Part shown: one piece after another, positions 18,079 to 27,248 of the stretch
Layout of the letters: every line of letters starts with the position of its first letter
How positions within the stretch are numbered: position 1 is the first letter of the stretch
NCBI RefSeq assembly: GCF_013315815.1
Contig: NZ_CP046051.1
Location: 868,001 to 932,000, forward strand
Reading direction: 5' to 3'
Origin: Caproicibacterium lactatifermentans
GTDB lineage: Bacteria > Bacillota > Clostridia > Oscillospirales > Acutalibacteraceae
DNA length: 64,000 nucleotides
Made by a program: the position numbers and the translations under genes
Notes under the pieces: model-generated
Database searches by the model: none
What the model was told of the DNA's origin: nothing
What the model saw: only the letters and a program-made list of their open reading frames with translations

Positions 18079-19364
18079 CTTACGAAGAGGTTCTGCAGCA
18101 GATTCACGCCCTGCACCGCTTTAAAAAAGTGCCGGGGCTTGCGCATCTGCGGACACTGCTGCACACACTGGGGGACCCGCAGGACTACCTGCGTTTTGTG
18201 CATGTGGCTGGGACGAACGGCAAAGGTTCTACCAGTACTATGATTGCCGCCATGCTGCAGCACAGCGGCTTCCGTACAGGGCTGTTTACTTCTCCATTTG
18301 TGGTGGATTTCCGGGAACGCTTTCAGCTGAACGGCAGAATGATTCCGCGTAAAGAGCTGGTACGGACAGCGCAGGCCGTCCTGCCGCCGCTGATGGAAAT
18401 GGAGCATAGGGGAGAGGATTTTTCCGAGTTTGAAGCTGTCACAGCACTGGGGCTGTACTGGTTTGCCCAAAAGAAATGTGATGTAGTGGTACTGGAGGTG
18501 GGCCTTGGCGGCCGTTTAGATGCCACCAATGTGATAGCGGCGCCTCTGTGCGCGGTCATTACGCATATCTCCTATGACCATACCGAAATACTCGGCAGTA
18601 CACTGACGGAGATTGCAGGGGAAAAGTGTGGTATTCTGAAAGAGGGATGCGATGTAGTCTGTGCACCGGGACAGGACCCGGAAGCATTGGCGGTTATTCG
18701 CCGCACCGCGAAAGAGCGGCACTGCCGTTTGACAGAAGCGGATGCTTCTTTGCTGCATGTGACAGCCGAAACACTTTCCGGTACCGCCATGCAGTATCGG
18801 GGACAGCCGCTGCAGATGCGTTTGCTGGGAGATTATCAAGTGGTGAATGCTTCGTCAGCACTTGCCTGTATGGAGGTCCTGCACCAATATCATGGCTTTT
18901 CCGGCATCAGTGCGAAAGGGTGTGCGGATGGGCTGGCTGCTGTGCGTATGCCTGCCCGGTTCGAGATTTTTTCGGGCAGTCCGCTTACGGTGGTGGACGG
19001 TGCGCATAATCCGGACGGTGCACAGGCACTGGCCGCGTGCCTGCGGCGGTATCTTCCAAACCGGCGGCTGGTGGCATTGTCCGGTATGTGTGCGGATAAA
19101 GACACCGCACAGTTTGTGCGTACCCTTGCGCCGCTCTTCTTCGGGGCGGTGATGGTGCCGCTGCAAAATCCGCGTGGAATGCGTCCACGGGAGCTTGCTT
19201 CACTCTGGCAGAGGGAACGTGTGTTAACCCAAATGGCATCTTCTCCGTGCACTGGGCTGGAACTTGCGCGGCAGCTCGCCGGACCGGATGGCGCGGTTAT
19301 TATGTGCGGTTCGTTGTATCTTGCCGGAGAGGTGCGGCCACTGCTAACAGGACCGCTTCTGTAA
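18075..19364 (+). CDS. folC: folylpolyglutamate synthase / dihydrofolate synthase
   Basis: A Mur-ligase-family enzyme of 429 residues that adds glutamate to folates, and in bacteria usually also makes dihydrofolate. The ATP loop GTNGKGST is at residues 46-53, followed by [12 protein letters not shown] and [13 protein letters not shown]. The C-terminal domain contains [14 protein letters not shown], the DGAHNP family signature. It follows valS with an ATGA overlap, a common arrangement in Bacillota, and so is under the same T-box control. Confidence 0.95.
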   Translation: MTYEEVLQQIHALHRFKKVPGLAHLRTLLHTLGDPQDYLRFVHVAGTNGKGSTSTMIAAMLQHSGFRTGLFTSPFVVDFRERFQLNGRMIPRKELVRTAQAVLPPLMEMEHRGEDFSEFEAVTALGLYWFAQKKCDVVVLEVGLGGRLDATNVIAAPLCAVITHISYDHTEILGSTLTEIAGEKCGILKEGCDVVCAPGQDPEALAVIRRTAKERHCRLTEADASLLHVTAETLSGTAMQYRGQPLQMRLLGDYQVVNASSALACMEVLHQYHGFSGISAKGCADGLAAVRMPARFEIFSGSPLTVVDGAHNPDGAQALAACLRRYLPNRRLVALSGMCADKDTAQFVRTLAPLFFGAVMVPLQNPRGMRPRELASLWQRERVLTQMASSPCTGLELARQLAGPDGAVIMCGSLYLAGEVRPLLTGPLL

Positions 19365-19372
19365 GAATAGAA

Positions 19373-19470
19373 TATGGGAATGAAGTTCTCCCATGGTGAA
19401 AAACCGGAACTGCTTTCAAAAGAGCTGATGACTTCTGCGGTTTTGTGCAGAGTCATTAGCTCTTTTGCTG
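19373..19470 (+). promoter_or_regulatory. fluoride riboswitch with terminator, upstream of crcB
   Basis: The aptamer shows GGGAATGAAGTTCTCCC, then AACTGC, a short stem with AAAA loop, and GAGCTGATGACTTCTGC. This is the order and near-identity of the crcB-motif fluoride aptamer. GAAGT can pair with ACTTC as the fold requires. An extra segment (about 19392-19406) lies between the first stem and AACTGC. The 3' part of the aptamer also pairs with GTCATTAGCTCTTTT to form the terminator (about 19420-19465), the expected expression platform. Fluoride should favour crcB transcription. Confidence 0.87.
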
Positions 19471-19498
19471 TCAAAATTTTGATTGAGGGGGTCTTATC

Positions 19499-19873
19499 AT
19501 GAATGTACTGCTGAACTGTCTGTTTGTTGGTTGTGGCGGAATGCTGGGGGCTGTGGCGCGTTACCTCATGGGATTTTTACCGCTGAAACCGCAGAATGGC
19601 TTCCCCGCCGGGACCATGCTCATTAACGTTATCGGTGCTTTCTTCATTGGGTTGATTGCTGCGCTGGCGGGGAAGTATGGCACGCTGAATCCGCATTTGG
19701 TGCTGTTCTTAAAGGTTGGCATCTGCGGCGGATTTACAACGTTCTCTACTTTTTCACTGGAGGCGCTCGGCCTTCTGCAGAGCGGCAAGTGTTTGCTGGG
19801 GGCAGCCTATATGGTACTCAGTGTAGTGCTTTGTGTAGCAGCTGCCGCCGGTGGGCAGGTATTGGTACAGTAA
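19499..19873 (+). CDS. crcB: fluoride ion channel Fluc/CrcB
   Basis: A 124-residue protein with four membrane helices that expels fluoride as a dual-topology dimer. Family motifs are present: the GAVARYLMG segment near residue 17, the pore Asn in INVIGAFFIG (about 42-51), and GGFTTFSTFS (77-86) with the phenylalanine box residues. A single crcB is present, so a homodimer is expected. The fluoride riboswitch immediately upstream confirms the role independently. Confidence 0.96.
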   Translation: MNVLLNCLFVGCGGMLGAVARYLMGFLPLKPQNGFPAGTMLINVIGAFFIGLIAALAGKYGTLNPHLVLFLKVGICGGFTTFSTFSLEALGLLQSGKCLLGAAYMVLSVVLCVAAAAGGQVLVQ

Positions 19874-19885
19874 AAAGAACATAGT

Positions 19886-19932
19886 AAAAGGACCGGACAG
19901 CCGCCATTTTGGTGAACTGTTCCGGTCCTTTT
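19886..19932. terminator. bidirectional terminator between crcB and rnfB
   Basis: AAAAGGACCGGA (19886-19897) pairs with TCCGGTCCTTTT (19921-19932), with A and T runs on both sides. It serves the convergent crcB and rnf transcripts. Confidence 0.9.
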
Positions 19933-19961
19933 GTTTGCACATTTCTGTCACAGTACGGAGA

Positions 19962-20792
19962 TTAGGACTTTGCGGCAGGTATTGCTTTCTTCGGTACCAG
20001 CATAACGGTTAGGCAGTGACGCGGGCACTCTTTTGCGCATAGACCGCAGCCTACGCACTTTTCAGGGTCAACCTTCGCACGGAAGTTTTCAATCGTGATA
20101 GCGCCCTTTGGGCAGACCTTCACACACTTGCCGCAGCCAATGCAGCCAACCTTGCAGACCTTGTTGGTTGCAGCGCCCTTGTCGCAGTTGCTGCAGTGAT
20201 TGACAGCCTGGCGCTTTTTAGGCACCATAGTAATCAGATGGCGCGGGCAGGCTTGTGCACACATGGTGCAGCCGACGCAGCGAGTGACATCGACAGAGGC
20301 AGCACCGTTGCAAATTTTGATAGCATCATAGTTGCAGGCACGCACACAGTCGCCGATGCCTAAGCAGCCATACTGGCAGGAAGTTCCGCCGCCGGCTACG
20401 TTATTGGCAGCCGCACAGCGCTCGATGCCCTCATAGGTATCTGCTTTGGTCGTATTGTCATCATTGCCAAAGCACTGTACGCAGGCAACCTTTTCTTCGA
20501 TACCGGCATCGCCAACACCCAGATAGTCACTGATTGCTTTTGCAACAGCAGCACCGCCGGGTGCGCACAGGCCGGGCTTTGCTTCACCCTTTGCCATGGC
20601 AGCCGCATAGCCGTCACAGCCGGAAAAACCGCAGGCACCGCAGTTGGCGCCGGGCAGCAGGGCTCGAATATCCTCTTCTTTCTGGTCTTTCGGCACTGCC
20701 ATAAAGGTAGAGGCAACTGCCAGCATTACGCCGCAGATAAGGCCGATGATACAGACGATGAGGATGGCAAATAAAATCGCATTCGTATCCAT
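19962..20792 (-). CDS. rnfB: Rnf complex subunit RnfB (iron-sulfur ferredoxin subunit)
   Basis: The electron-entry subunit of the ferredoxin:NAD+ oxidoreductase, 276 residues. An N-terminal membrane helix (about 5-30) is followed by the Fe-S domain NCGACGFSGCDGYA, then several CxxCxxC clusters, including CVGCTMCAQACPRH, CIGCGKCVKVCPKG and CVGCGLCAKECPRH. These fit the multi-cluster form found in Clostridia. It is the last gene of the apbE-to-rnfB minus-strand group. Confidence 0.96.
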   Translation of the reverse strand: MDTNAILFAILIVCIIGLICGVMLAVASTFMAVPKDQKEEDIRALLPGANCGACGFSGCDGYAAAMAKGEAKPGLCAPGGAAVAKAISDYLGVGDAGIEEKVACVQCFGNDDNTTKADTYEGIERCAAANNVAGGGTSCQYGCLGIGDCVRACNYDAIKICNGAASVDVTRCVGCTMCAQACPRHLITMVPKKRQAVNHCSNCDKGAATNKVCKVGCIGCGKCVKVCPKGAITIENFRAKVDPEKCVGCGLCAKECPRHCLTVMLVPKKAIPAAKS

Positions 20793-20810
20793 TATTCTTT
20801 TCTGCCCCCC

Positions 20811-21416
20811 TTAATAACCCAGCATGCCTTTGACAACGCCGGCAAAGCCAAGGAAGGACGCTGCCACAAGGGATGCTGCAATCAGGGTGCTGGGCAGACC
20901 TTTCAGGAACTTCGGGTAGTCATTGTTCTCAATGCGCTCACGCACACCGGAGAAGATGACCATAGCCACCAGGAAGCCAACACCGGAACCAATGGCGTTT
21001 ACCAGCGCCTGGGTATAATCTTCACCTTTGCTGATAACCAGCTGTGTAATACCCAAAACAGCGCAGTTGGTGGTAATCAGCGGCAGATAAATGCCCAGGG
21101 CCTTATACAGGGACGGAATGTACTTTTTCAGGATTGTTTCAATCAGCTGTACCAGTGCAGCAATGACCAGAATGAACACAACGACCTGCAGATAGTCCAT
21201 GTCGTGTGGCTGCAGAATCTTGCTGTAGATAGGATAGGTAACAGCGGTTGAAATGAACATAACCACAATAACGGCAAGGCTCATGCCCACGGCTGTTTTC
21301 AGCTTCTTGGAAACACCCAGGAACGGGCAGATGCCGAGGAACTGGTTCAAAATATAGTTCTCTGTTAAAATAGCAGAGAGGAAAATAGACAGCAGTTGAA
21401 TTGCGTATGCACTCAT
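20811..21416 (-). CDS. rnfA: Rnf complex membrane subunit RnfA
   Basis: A 201-residue integral membrane subunit with six predicted helices, homologous to NqrE. It contains ENYILNQFLGICPFLGVSKK near the N-terminus and a second TNCAVLGI repeat. In structures of Rnf/Nqr the two half-helices of RnfA and RnfE carry a [2Fe-2S] cluster held by Cys in these motifs; both Cys are present here. Its start overlaps the end of rnfE by 4 bases. Confidence 0.96.
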   Translation of the reverse strand: MSAYAIQLLSIFLSAILTENYILNQFLGICPFLGVSKKLKTAVGMSLAVIVVMFISTAVTYPIYSKILQPHDMDYLQVVVFILVIAALVQLIETILKKYIPSLYKALGIYLPLITTNCAVLGITQLVISKGEDYTQALVNAIGSGVGFLVAMVIFSGVRERIENNDYPKFLKGLPSTLIAASLVAASFLGFAGVVKGMLGY

Positions 21417-22216
21417 TTCGTGTCACCATCCTTTGGCTGCGTGTCGTCCTGCAGCGGCGGTACGGAACCTCTCAGAAACTTGTTCTGTGCGGAGCTGCCG
21501 TTCCGCTCACATTTTTCGGAGGGCTGCTTAGAACCGACCTCAACATGACCACAGGCAACGGCCATTGGGCAGCAGGCACAATTGATGTCCTCTACCGGCT
21601 TGCCGCCGTGATGTTCGGTGATGCGGTTTGCGACCGCCATCAACATACCGAAAACGAAGAAGCCACCGGGAGGGAGTAGGAAGATGATGATGCCAGGATA
21701 CATGGATGGGGTAACCTGCATACCAAAGAAAGTACCGGAACCGATGATTTCACGAATGGTGCCCATAACCAGCAGCGTAAATGTGAAACCTAGGCCCATG
21801 CCTAAACCATCCATAATGCTTGGCAGAACCTTATGCTTGTTTGCAAAACCTTCTGCACGGCCCAGAATGATGCAGTTAACAACAATCAGGGGCAGGTAAA
21901 TACCCAGGGCGTCTTTTAGTGCGGGGGAGAATGCTTCAATCAGCATCTGCACAACCGACACAAAGCCGGCAATAACTACAATGTAGCAGGGAATACGAAC
22001 CTTGTCGGGAATGACGTGGCGCAGGGCGGAAATAACGGCGTTGGAGCAAACCAAAACAAACGTGGTAGCAATGCCCATGCCAATGGAGTTGCTGGCAGCG
22101 GTAGAGAGCGCCAGCGTAGAGCAGCAGCCGAGGACCAGACGCAGGACCGGGTTCTCTTTAATCAGTCCTTTTGTAAATTCATGCCAAAGACTTGTCTTTT
22201 CTTTCCCTTCTGCCAT
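21413..22216 (-). CDS. rnfE: Rnf complex membrane subunit RnfE with Cys-rich C-terminal tail
   Basis: The NqrD homologue and pseudo-symmetric partner of RnfA. The membrane domain (about 20-200) contains ENPVLRLVLGCCSTLA and VNCIILGRAEGFA, the cluster-binding half-helix motifs. The protein runs to 267 residues, about 65 longer than the core family. The extension begins HHGGKPVED and holds Cys at 213, 215, 216, 222 and 236 plus His202, 203 and 224, then a polar end. The extension overlaps rnfA only by 4 bases, so it is not an annotation artefact. Confidence 0.95.
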   Translation of the reverse strand: MAEGKEKTSLWHEFTKGLIKENPVLRLVLGCCSTLALSTAASNSIGMGIATTFVLVCSNAVISALRHVIPDKVRIPCYIVVIAGFVSVVQMLIEAFSPALKDALGIYLPLIVVNCIILGRAEGFANKHKVLPSIMDGLGMGLGFTFTLLVMGTIREIIGSGTFFGMQVTPSMYPGIIIFLLPPGGFFVFGMLMAVANRITEHHGGKPVEDINCACCPMAVACGHVEVGSKQPSEKCERNGSSAQNKFLRGSVPPLQDDTQPKDGDTK

Positions 22217-22218
22217 CC

Positions 22219-22794
22219 TCAGGCGCCTCCTTTCACAGTTTTATAATAGGTGGAAACAGCCTCATTTACTGCGGTTGTGACCGCTTTGCTGGAAATGGTC
22301 GCACCAGTCAGCGCGCTGATTTCTCCCTGACCGGCCTTGCCGTTCTTAATAACGGTGAAAGAGCCGCTGGCGGGAACCGCCTGTTTGTACTGGTCACGGA
22401 AGGATTCTTTCTTTGCGTTCAGGCCCAAGCCGGGGGTATCGCTGGTTTTCAGCAGATTGACACCGGTCACTTTGCCGTCTGCGCTGATGCCGGTCATCAC
22501 TTTTACGTCGCCGCCGTAGCTGGTGCTGGTGGTCGTAAAGACATAGCCGGTAACTTTGCCGTCTTTGCTGCCTATCGCATAGGTCTTGTCACCACTAGTC
22601 TTTTTTGTAAAAGAATTTGCTGTGGGCAGCACCTGCTGTTGGCTGGCATTTTCGGTTTGCTGGTTCATCTGCAAAATTTTGTTTTTGGTTACCTGGTTTG
22701 TAACAGCCAAGGCCAATGTAACAATCAGGCAAATAAGAAATAGCACGACGATGGGTTTTACAATTTCTTTTTTAGTATCAATCTTTTCTTTCAT
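22219..22794 (-). CDS. rnfG: Rnf complex FMN-binding subunit RnfG
   Basis: A 191-residue subunit with an N-terminal membrane helix (about 13-33) and an extracytoplasmic FMN-binding domain. The covalent flavinylation motif is seen at LTGATISSKAVT, with acceptor Thr166. ApbE, which attaches FMN through a phosphodiester, is encoded upstream in the same cluster. The start overlaps rnfD by 4 bases. Confidence 0.96.
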   Translation of the reverse strand: MKEKIDTKKEIVKPIVVLFLICLIVTLALAVTNQVTKNKILQMNQQTENASQQQVLPTANSFTKKTSGDKTYAIGSKDGKVTGYVFTTTSTSYGGDVKVMTGISADGKVTGVNLLKTSDTPGLGLNAKKESFRDQYKQAVPASGSFTVIKNGKAGQGEISALTGATISSKAVTTAVNEAVSTYYKTVKGGA

Positions 22795-23738
22795 TGCCGT
22801 GCCGCCTCCTTCTTAGTTTCTTTCGATTTGCCGAAAGCACGGGGATGCGTGCCGCGTTCAATCAGCGGGGTAAGAATATTCATAATGATAATTGAGAAGG
22901 AAACACCTTCCGGCAGGGAGCCAAAACGACGGATAATCATCGTCAGGCAGCCGCACCCAACCGCATAGATAATCTGACCTTTAAAGGTAATGGGGCTGGT
23001 GGTGTAATCAGTTGCCATGAAGATAGCGCCCAGCAGCAGGCCGCCGCACAGCAGGTCCATCAGCGGGTCGCGGCCCATCAGGAGGGACAGCAGCATGGCG
23101 GTGCCTATGTAGCACAGCGGAATGGTTGGGGTGATTACCCGGCGAATTAGCAGATAGGCAAAGCCAATCAGCAAAGCCAGTGCACAGGTTTCACCCAGGC
23201 AGCCGCCGCGGTAGCCAAGGAACAGCTGCAGGTAGTTCGAGTTATAGTGGCCGCCCTCTTTCAGCAAACCCAGCGGAGTAGCGGAAGTTGCCGCATCTGC
23301 CGCCATCGGCTTTGGCCAACTGGCCATCGGGCCAGGGAAAGAGTTCATCAGAATGATACGGGCCATCAGGGCCGGGTTCACAAAGTTTTGACCAATGCCG
23401 CCGAACATCTGCTTGACAACGACAATGGCAACAATGTCGCCGAACATCAGCATCAGCGGGTTGAGTGAAGACGGAACATTCATTGCCAGCAGAACGCCGG
23501 TGACCACGGCGGAAAGGTCACCAACCGTGTTGTCCCGCTTCATAACCTTCCGGCAGATGTATTCGCACAGCACACAGGTCAGTACGGAAATGACAAGGAG
23601 GCACAGGGCACGCCAGCCAAACAGAATGACTGAAGCAATCATGGCTGGAATCAGTGCAATGATAACATCCGCCATAATGCGCCGTGTGTTCGTCGCTGTG
23701 TGCAGGTGCGGGGAAGAGGATACAATCAGTTTCTCCAT
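22791..23738 (-). CDS. rnfD: Rnf complex membrane subunit RnfD
   Basis: The NqrB homologue, 315 residues with about nine to ten helices, which carries a covalent FMN and forms part of the ion path. The flavinylation site fits DAATSATPLG (acceptor Thr154). The N-terminal HLHTATNTRRIM segment and GGIGQNFVNPALMARI are characteristic. It begins within the stop of rnfC. Confidence 0.96.
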   Translation of the reverse strand: MEKLIVSSSPHLHTATNTRRIMADVIIALIPAMIASVILFGWRALCLLVISVLTCVLCEYICRKVMKRDNTVGDLSAVVTGVLLAMNVPSSLNPLMLMFGDIVAIVVVKQMFGGIGQNFVNPALMARIILMNSFPGPMASWPKPMAADAATSATPLGLLKEGGHYNSNYLQLFLGYRGGCLGETCALALLIGFAYLLIRRVITPTIPLCYIGTAMLLSLLMGRDPLMDLLCGGLLLGAIFMATDYTTSPITFKGQIIYAVGCGCLTMIIRRFGSLPEGVSFSIIIMNILTPLIERGTHPRAFGKSKETKKEAARQ

Positions 23739-25078
23739 TATTTTTTAGCACCTCCTGCTTTGACGAGCGATTTGCCCAGCCGAATCGCCTGTACCAGCGG
23801 CCGGTGAGCGGGGCAGTTGTAGGCGCAGGTGCCGCATTCCATGCAGTCCATTACGTCAAATTTCTGCAGCGCCCCCACATCCTGGACTTTCACATACTCT
23901 TCCAGTTTCGTGGGTATTAAGTGCATGGGACAGCCCTGTACGCAGCGCCCGCAGCGGATGCAGGCGGTTGGCTGCGGCAGATGAGCTTCCTCTTCCGAAA
24001 GGAAAAGCAGACCATTGTTCTGCTTTTGTACGGGTGCGTCTATAGTAGCCGCAGCCATACCCATCATTGGACCGCCGATAAGGACCTTTGCCGGTGCTTT
24101 CTTGGTACCGACAAAATCCATAATGTCGTGAATGCTTGTGCCGATTGGAACAATGACATTCTTGGGGTCCTTTACTGCGCCGCCGTCAATGGTCAGACGC
24201 TTTTTCACCAGCGGCATGCCGGTCTTCAGGTAATTGGCCAGCGTAGCAATACTGGTGACGTTCATGACAATACAGCCGACATCTGCCGGCAGCTTGCCCA
24301 TGGGAACGACACGGTCCGTGCAGGCTTTAATCAGCACTTTTTCAGCGCCCTGTGGGTAAGTGGCCTTCAGGGGCATTACACGGACAGTCTGGCCGTCGTT
24401 GCGGCTGTCAGTTGTCAGCAGGGTGTTCAGCTGGCTGATAACCTCCGGCTTGTTCTTTTCCACGGCAATCATTGCACGAGAGAGGCCCAGCATTTTCTTT
24501 ACGGTGAAAACACCGTCCAGAACATTTGCTGTGTCTTCCAGTGCTTCGCGGTTGTCCGCGGTCAGGTAGGGTTCACACTCTGCAATGTTGACAATCAGGG
24601 TATCTACCTTTTTTCCTTCTGGAACGTTCAGCTTGACGTGCGTTGGAAAACCAGCGCCGCCAAGGCCGACCAAACCAGAATCACGTACGGCCTGCAGAAA
24701 ACTCTTTAGGTCAGTGACTTCAGGGGCCTTCAGGTCAGGACAAGGCTCCATTTTTCCATCGGATTCAATGATGACTGCATCACCATAGCCGCCGTTGGAC
24801 AGCTGAATCTTCTGGATTGCCTTTACCTTGCCGGAAACACTTGCGTGAATCGGCGCACTGACAAAGGCCTTGCTATCACCGATTTTCTGACCTACCGTTA
24901 CCAGGTCACCGGGTTTTACCAGCGGGGAGCAGGGGGCACCCACGTGCATTTGCATGGGGATGGCTACTTCCTTTGGAGCCGGCATAACCACGGACTGCAC
25001 CTGGGCGGTGTTCTTCCGGTGAGGAACCGCAGCGCCGCCGTGCGTTCGGAACGGCTTTGTTGGAAAGCTCAATTCCAT
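23738..25078 (-). CDS. rnfC: Rnf complex NADH-interacting subunit RnfC
   Basis: A 446-residue peripheral subunit that binds NAD(H) and FMN like the NuoF fold. Glycine-rich GLGGAGFPTHVKL (about 135-148) is the nucleotide region. Two [4Fe-4S] motifs follow, CIRCGRCVQGCPMH and CMECGTCAYNCPAH, near residues 370-425. It starts behind TTGGAGGG and heads the rnfCDGEAB order typical of Clostridia. About 200 bases separate it from the upstream membrane-protein gene. They contain no gene, and I see only weak promoter-like sequence there. Confidence 0.97.
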   Translation of the reverse strand: MELSFPTKPFRTHGGAAVPHRKNTAQVQSVVMPAPKEVAIPMQMHVGAPCSPLVKPGDLVTVGQKIGDSKAFVSAPIHASVSGKVKAIQKIQLSNGGYGDAVIIESDGKMEPCPDLKAPEVTDLKSFLQAVRDSGLVGLGGAGFPTHVKLNVPEGKKVDTLIVNIAECEPYLTADNREALEDTANVLDGVFTVKKMLGLSRAMIAVEKNKPEVISQLNTLLTTDSRNDGQTVRVMPLKATYPQGAEKVLIKACTDRVVPMGKLPADVGCIVMNVTSIATLANYLKTGMPLVKKRLTIDGGAVKDPKNVIVPIGTSIHDIMDFVGTKKAPAKVLIGGPMMGMAAATIDAPVQKQNNGLLFLSEEEAHLPQPTACIRCGRCVQGCPMHLIPTKLEEYVKVQDVGALQKFDVMDCMECGTCAYNCPAHRPLVQAIRLGKSLVKAGGAKK

Positions 25079-25279
25079 AATTTTCCCTCCAATACTACAT
25101 CACTTGAGTCTATATCCACTGCTCTTTTTGTGGGGCAGGAACATACAAAATGAAAAAGATGTTGTTAAAGATTGAATAAATGATGAACAGCCTGATATAA
25201 TATCGCACAAAAGAGATGACTTGTAAATGCCTTTTAATAAAAATTAATAAAGAAAATAAAGCGGTTGCAGCCGATTCCG

Positions 25280-25801
25280 TCAGGGATGAAAACGTTCCAG
25301 CAGCGGGGCAACCGTACGCAGTACCAAGCCGGTCACAATACCGGCACCTATACCAAACAGCAAAAGCCACGGTGCATAGTAACCGATGGCTGGTGTAGTC
25401 AGCAGGGCCGCTACGCCTAGCTGGGCCATATTGTGCGTCAGTGCGCCGGCAACACCCAGCCCCAATAGACCGAAAGGCTTTTTTTTCGGCTGCAGCAGCA
25501 GCCACATAACCAATGTGCTGGCCAAACCGCCAGCGGTGCTCATAAAGAAGGCAATGGCCCCCTGTATGCTGCCGGTAAACAGACCTTTTAAAAGGGCAAT
25601 ACATAGCGCCGGTACCAGACCAACTGTACCGGCGGCGTACATCGTTACAATATTGGAAAGGCCCAGCTTGGCCCCGGGGGGCAGCATGGGCAGCGGCGGA
25701 ATCATCGCCTCCAGCGCGGAAAGAACCAGCGCCAGTGCGGCAAGCATCCCGATAAAGGCAACGCGCCGAGTTGTCCGGGAAATACGCAGTTTATCTTTCA
25801 T
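25280..25801 (-). CDS. Gx transporter-family membrane protein (annotated elsewhere as heptaprenyl diphosphate synthase component I)
   Basis: A 173-residue protein with about five hydrophobic segments. It resembles the small-membrane-protein family often found with NusG domain II proteins and rnf or flavin genes, with PGAKLGLSNIVTMYAAG and KGLFTGSIQGAIAFFMS as the conserved blocks. The family looks like an ECF S-component. Transport of a quinone or flavin precursor has been suggested by context only. It lies five bases after the NusG-II gene. Confidence 0.75.
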   Translation of the reverse strand: MKDKLRISRTTRRVAFIGMLAALALVLSALEAMIPPLPMLPPGAKLGLSNIVTMYAAGTVGLVPALCIALLKGLFTGSIQGAIAFFMSTAGGLASTLVMWLLLQPKKKPFGLLGLGVAGALTHNMAQLGVAALLTTPAIGYYAPWLLLFGIGAGIVTGLVLRTVAPLLERFHP

Positions 25802-25806
25802 AACGT

Positions 25807-26190
25807 TTAGCCTGTGGTGCCGTCCACCTCATTTCCGCTGCTCCGAATGTGCACACTTACCCTTGCGGGCAGACATACAGCGGTCTGTCCCGCTTTTGCC
25901 AGCTTACCGGTGCGCACACAAATTTGGTCCGGACAATCCGAATGGGAAAAAGAAATTTTTCCCGGTTCCACCAGCAGCTTTACATGGTAGCTGCCGCCGA
26001 TATCAACCACCTGTGCCGTCTGCTGACAGGAAAGGTCATAGGTATGTGTTACACGGCCGTTTTCCTCCACCACTGCTGTCAGTTCCTGACCGGAGGAGCG
26101 AAAGGTATTCCAGAGAAGCAGACCCACTGCCACTGCCAATATAGGCAGAATCAGCAGCAGGTCTTTCTTTTGAAACAGTTTCTTTTTCAT
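25807..26190 (-). CDS. NusG domain II-containing protein
   Basis: A 127-residue protein with an N-terminal membrane anchor (residues about 10-28) and an extracytoplasmic NusG domain II (KOW-less) fold. The conserved core ISFSHSDCPDQICVRTGKL lies near residues 80-98. This fold recurs beside ApbE and rnf genes in anaerobes, but its role is unknown. Because apbE is two bases upstream, a part in assembling or protecting extracytoplasmic flavoproteins is a reasonable inference and no more. Confidence 0.82.
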   Translation of the reverse strand: MKKKLFQKKDLLLILPILAVAVGLLLWNTFRSSGQELTAVVEENGRVTHTYDLSCQQTAQVVDIGGSYHVKLLVEPGKISFSHSDCPDQICVRTGKLAKAGQTAVCLPARVSVHIRSSGNEVDGTTG

Positions 26191-26192
26191 AA

Positions 26193-27248
26193 TTATTTCA
26201 TCAGCCGATAAGAAGTGGTGTTGGTCAGCTGAAAGCGGTTTTTCAGCCCGGGGGAAACCGTTACATTTCCGGCCGTATCAATATAAATGGTTTCAGCACC
26301 GTAGCTCTTTGCCAGTGCGGAACCTTTCTCTTTGCCGAGGACAAAGCAGGCAGTGGAAAGTCCATCACTCAAAGCACCGTTTTTACAGACAATGGTTACA
26401 GAAACCAGCCCATTGCTTTCCGGTATTCCGGTTTTTGGGTTCAGCAGGTGATGATAGGTCTTTCCATTTTGAGTAAATGCTTTTTCATAGGTACCGGAAG
26501 TGGACACATATTGTCCGCCCTCCAGCGAAAGCAGGCCAACACTGCCGGCATTGCTGTCATTGGTTTTGGGGTCCCGCACGGCGACACTCCAGCCGGAGCC
26601 GTCCGGCTTGTTGCCATACAGGCCAATACTGCCGCCAGCCGCTACCACAGCCGCTTGAATTTTCTTTTTGGAGTAGGCTTCCACAACCTTGTCACAGGCA
26701 GCGCCCTTTCCAATCGAGCCGAGATCCACTCCTTCATAGTGCATCTTTAGGGAAGCTGTGTTGTCCTTGGTGTTAATACGCAGGTCCTTATAGTTGATAC
26801 GCGGCAGAATGGATTTCAGTTCAGCGGCCGTGGGAACGTGCTTCTTGCCGTCAAAATCCCACAGGGCTGTCAGTGGAAGAACTGTTGGGTCAAAAGCACC
26901 GTCGGTTTGCTGTGCCAGCTTTAGGGACATCTGCAGCAGCGATATGGTGTAGCTGTCCTGTGTTTTCCATACCGTTCCGGCAGCATTGTTGAGGTTGGCG
27001 ATATCGCTGTTGTCTACCCGCCAGGAGATTTTGTCCTCCAAATCGGTCACAGCCTGTGCGCCTGCTGTTGCAGCGGCCTGTGCTTCTTTGCCATAGGTTG
27101 TTTGCTGGATATAGGTGCCCATTGCGTAAGAAGTGTTGCTGTAGCTCTGTGCACGGTATCCGTAACGTGCCCATAGTACAGCCAGCACAACGACAACACC
27201 GGCCAGAATACAGCTTAGTGTGACGACGATTTTTTTTTGCTTGGACAT
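26193..27248 (-). CDS. apbE: FAD:protein FMN transferase
   Basis: ApbE, 351 residues, attaches FMN from FAD to Thr of flavinylation motifs, here most likely RnfG Thr166 and RnfD Thr154. An N-terminal membrane anchor (about 7-27) places the catalytic domain outside the membrane. Landmarks are MGTYIQQTTYG, then DPTVLPLTALWDF, GVDLGSIGKGAACDKV, GGSIGLYG, and HLLNPKTGIPESNGLVSVT, the Mg-binding region with the DGLSTACFVLG end. It is the first gene of the minus-strand Rnf cluster. Confidence 0.95.
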   Translation of the reverse strand: MSKQKKIVVTLSCILAGVVVVLAVLWARYGYRAQSYSNTSYAMGTYIQQTTYGKEAQAAATAGAQAVTDLEDKISWRVDNSDIANLNNAAGTVWKTQDSYTISLLQMSLKLAQQTDGAFDPTVLPLTALWDFDGKKHVPTAAELKSILPRINYKDLRINTKDNTASLKMHYEGVDLGSIGKGAACDKVVEAYSKKKIQAAVVAAGGSIGLYGNKPDGSGWSVAVRDPKTNDSNAGSVGLLSLEGGQYVSTSGTYEKAFTQNGKTYHHLLNPKTGIPESNGLVSVTIVCKNGALSDGLSTACFVLGKEKGSALAKSYGAETIYIDTAGNVTVSPGLKNRFQLTNTTSYRLMK

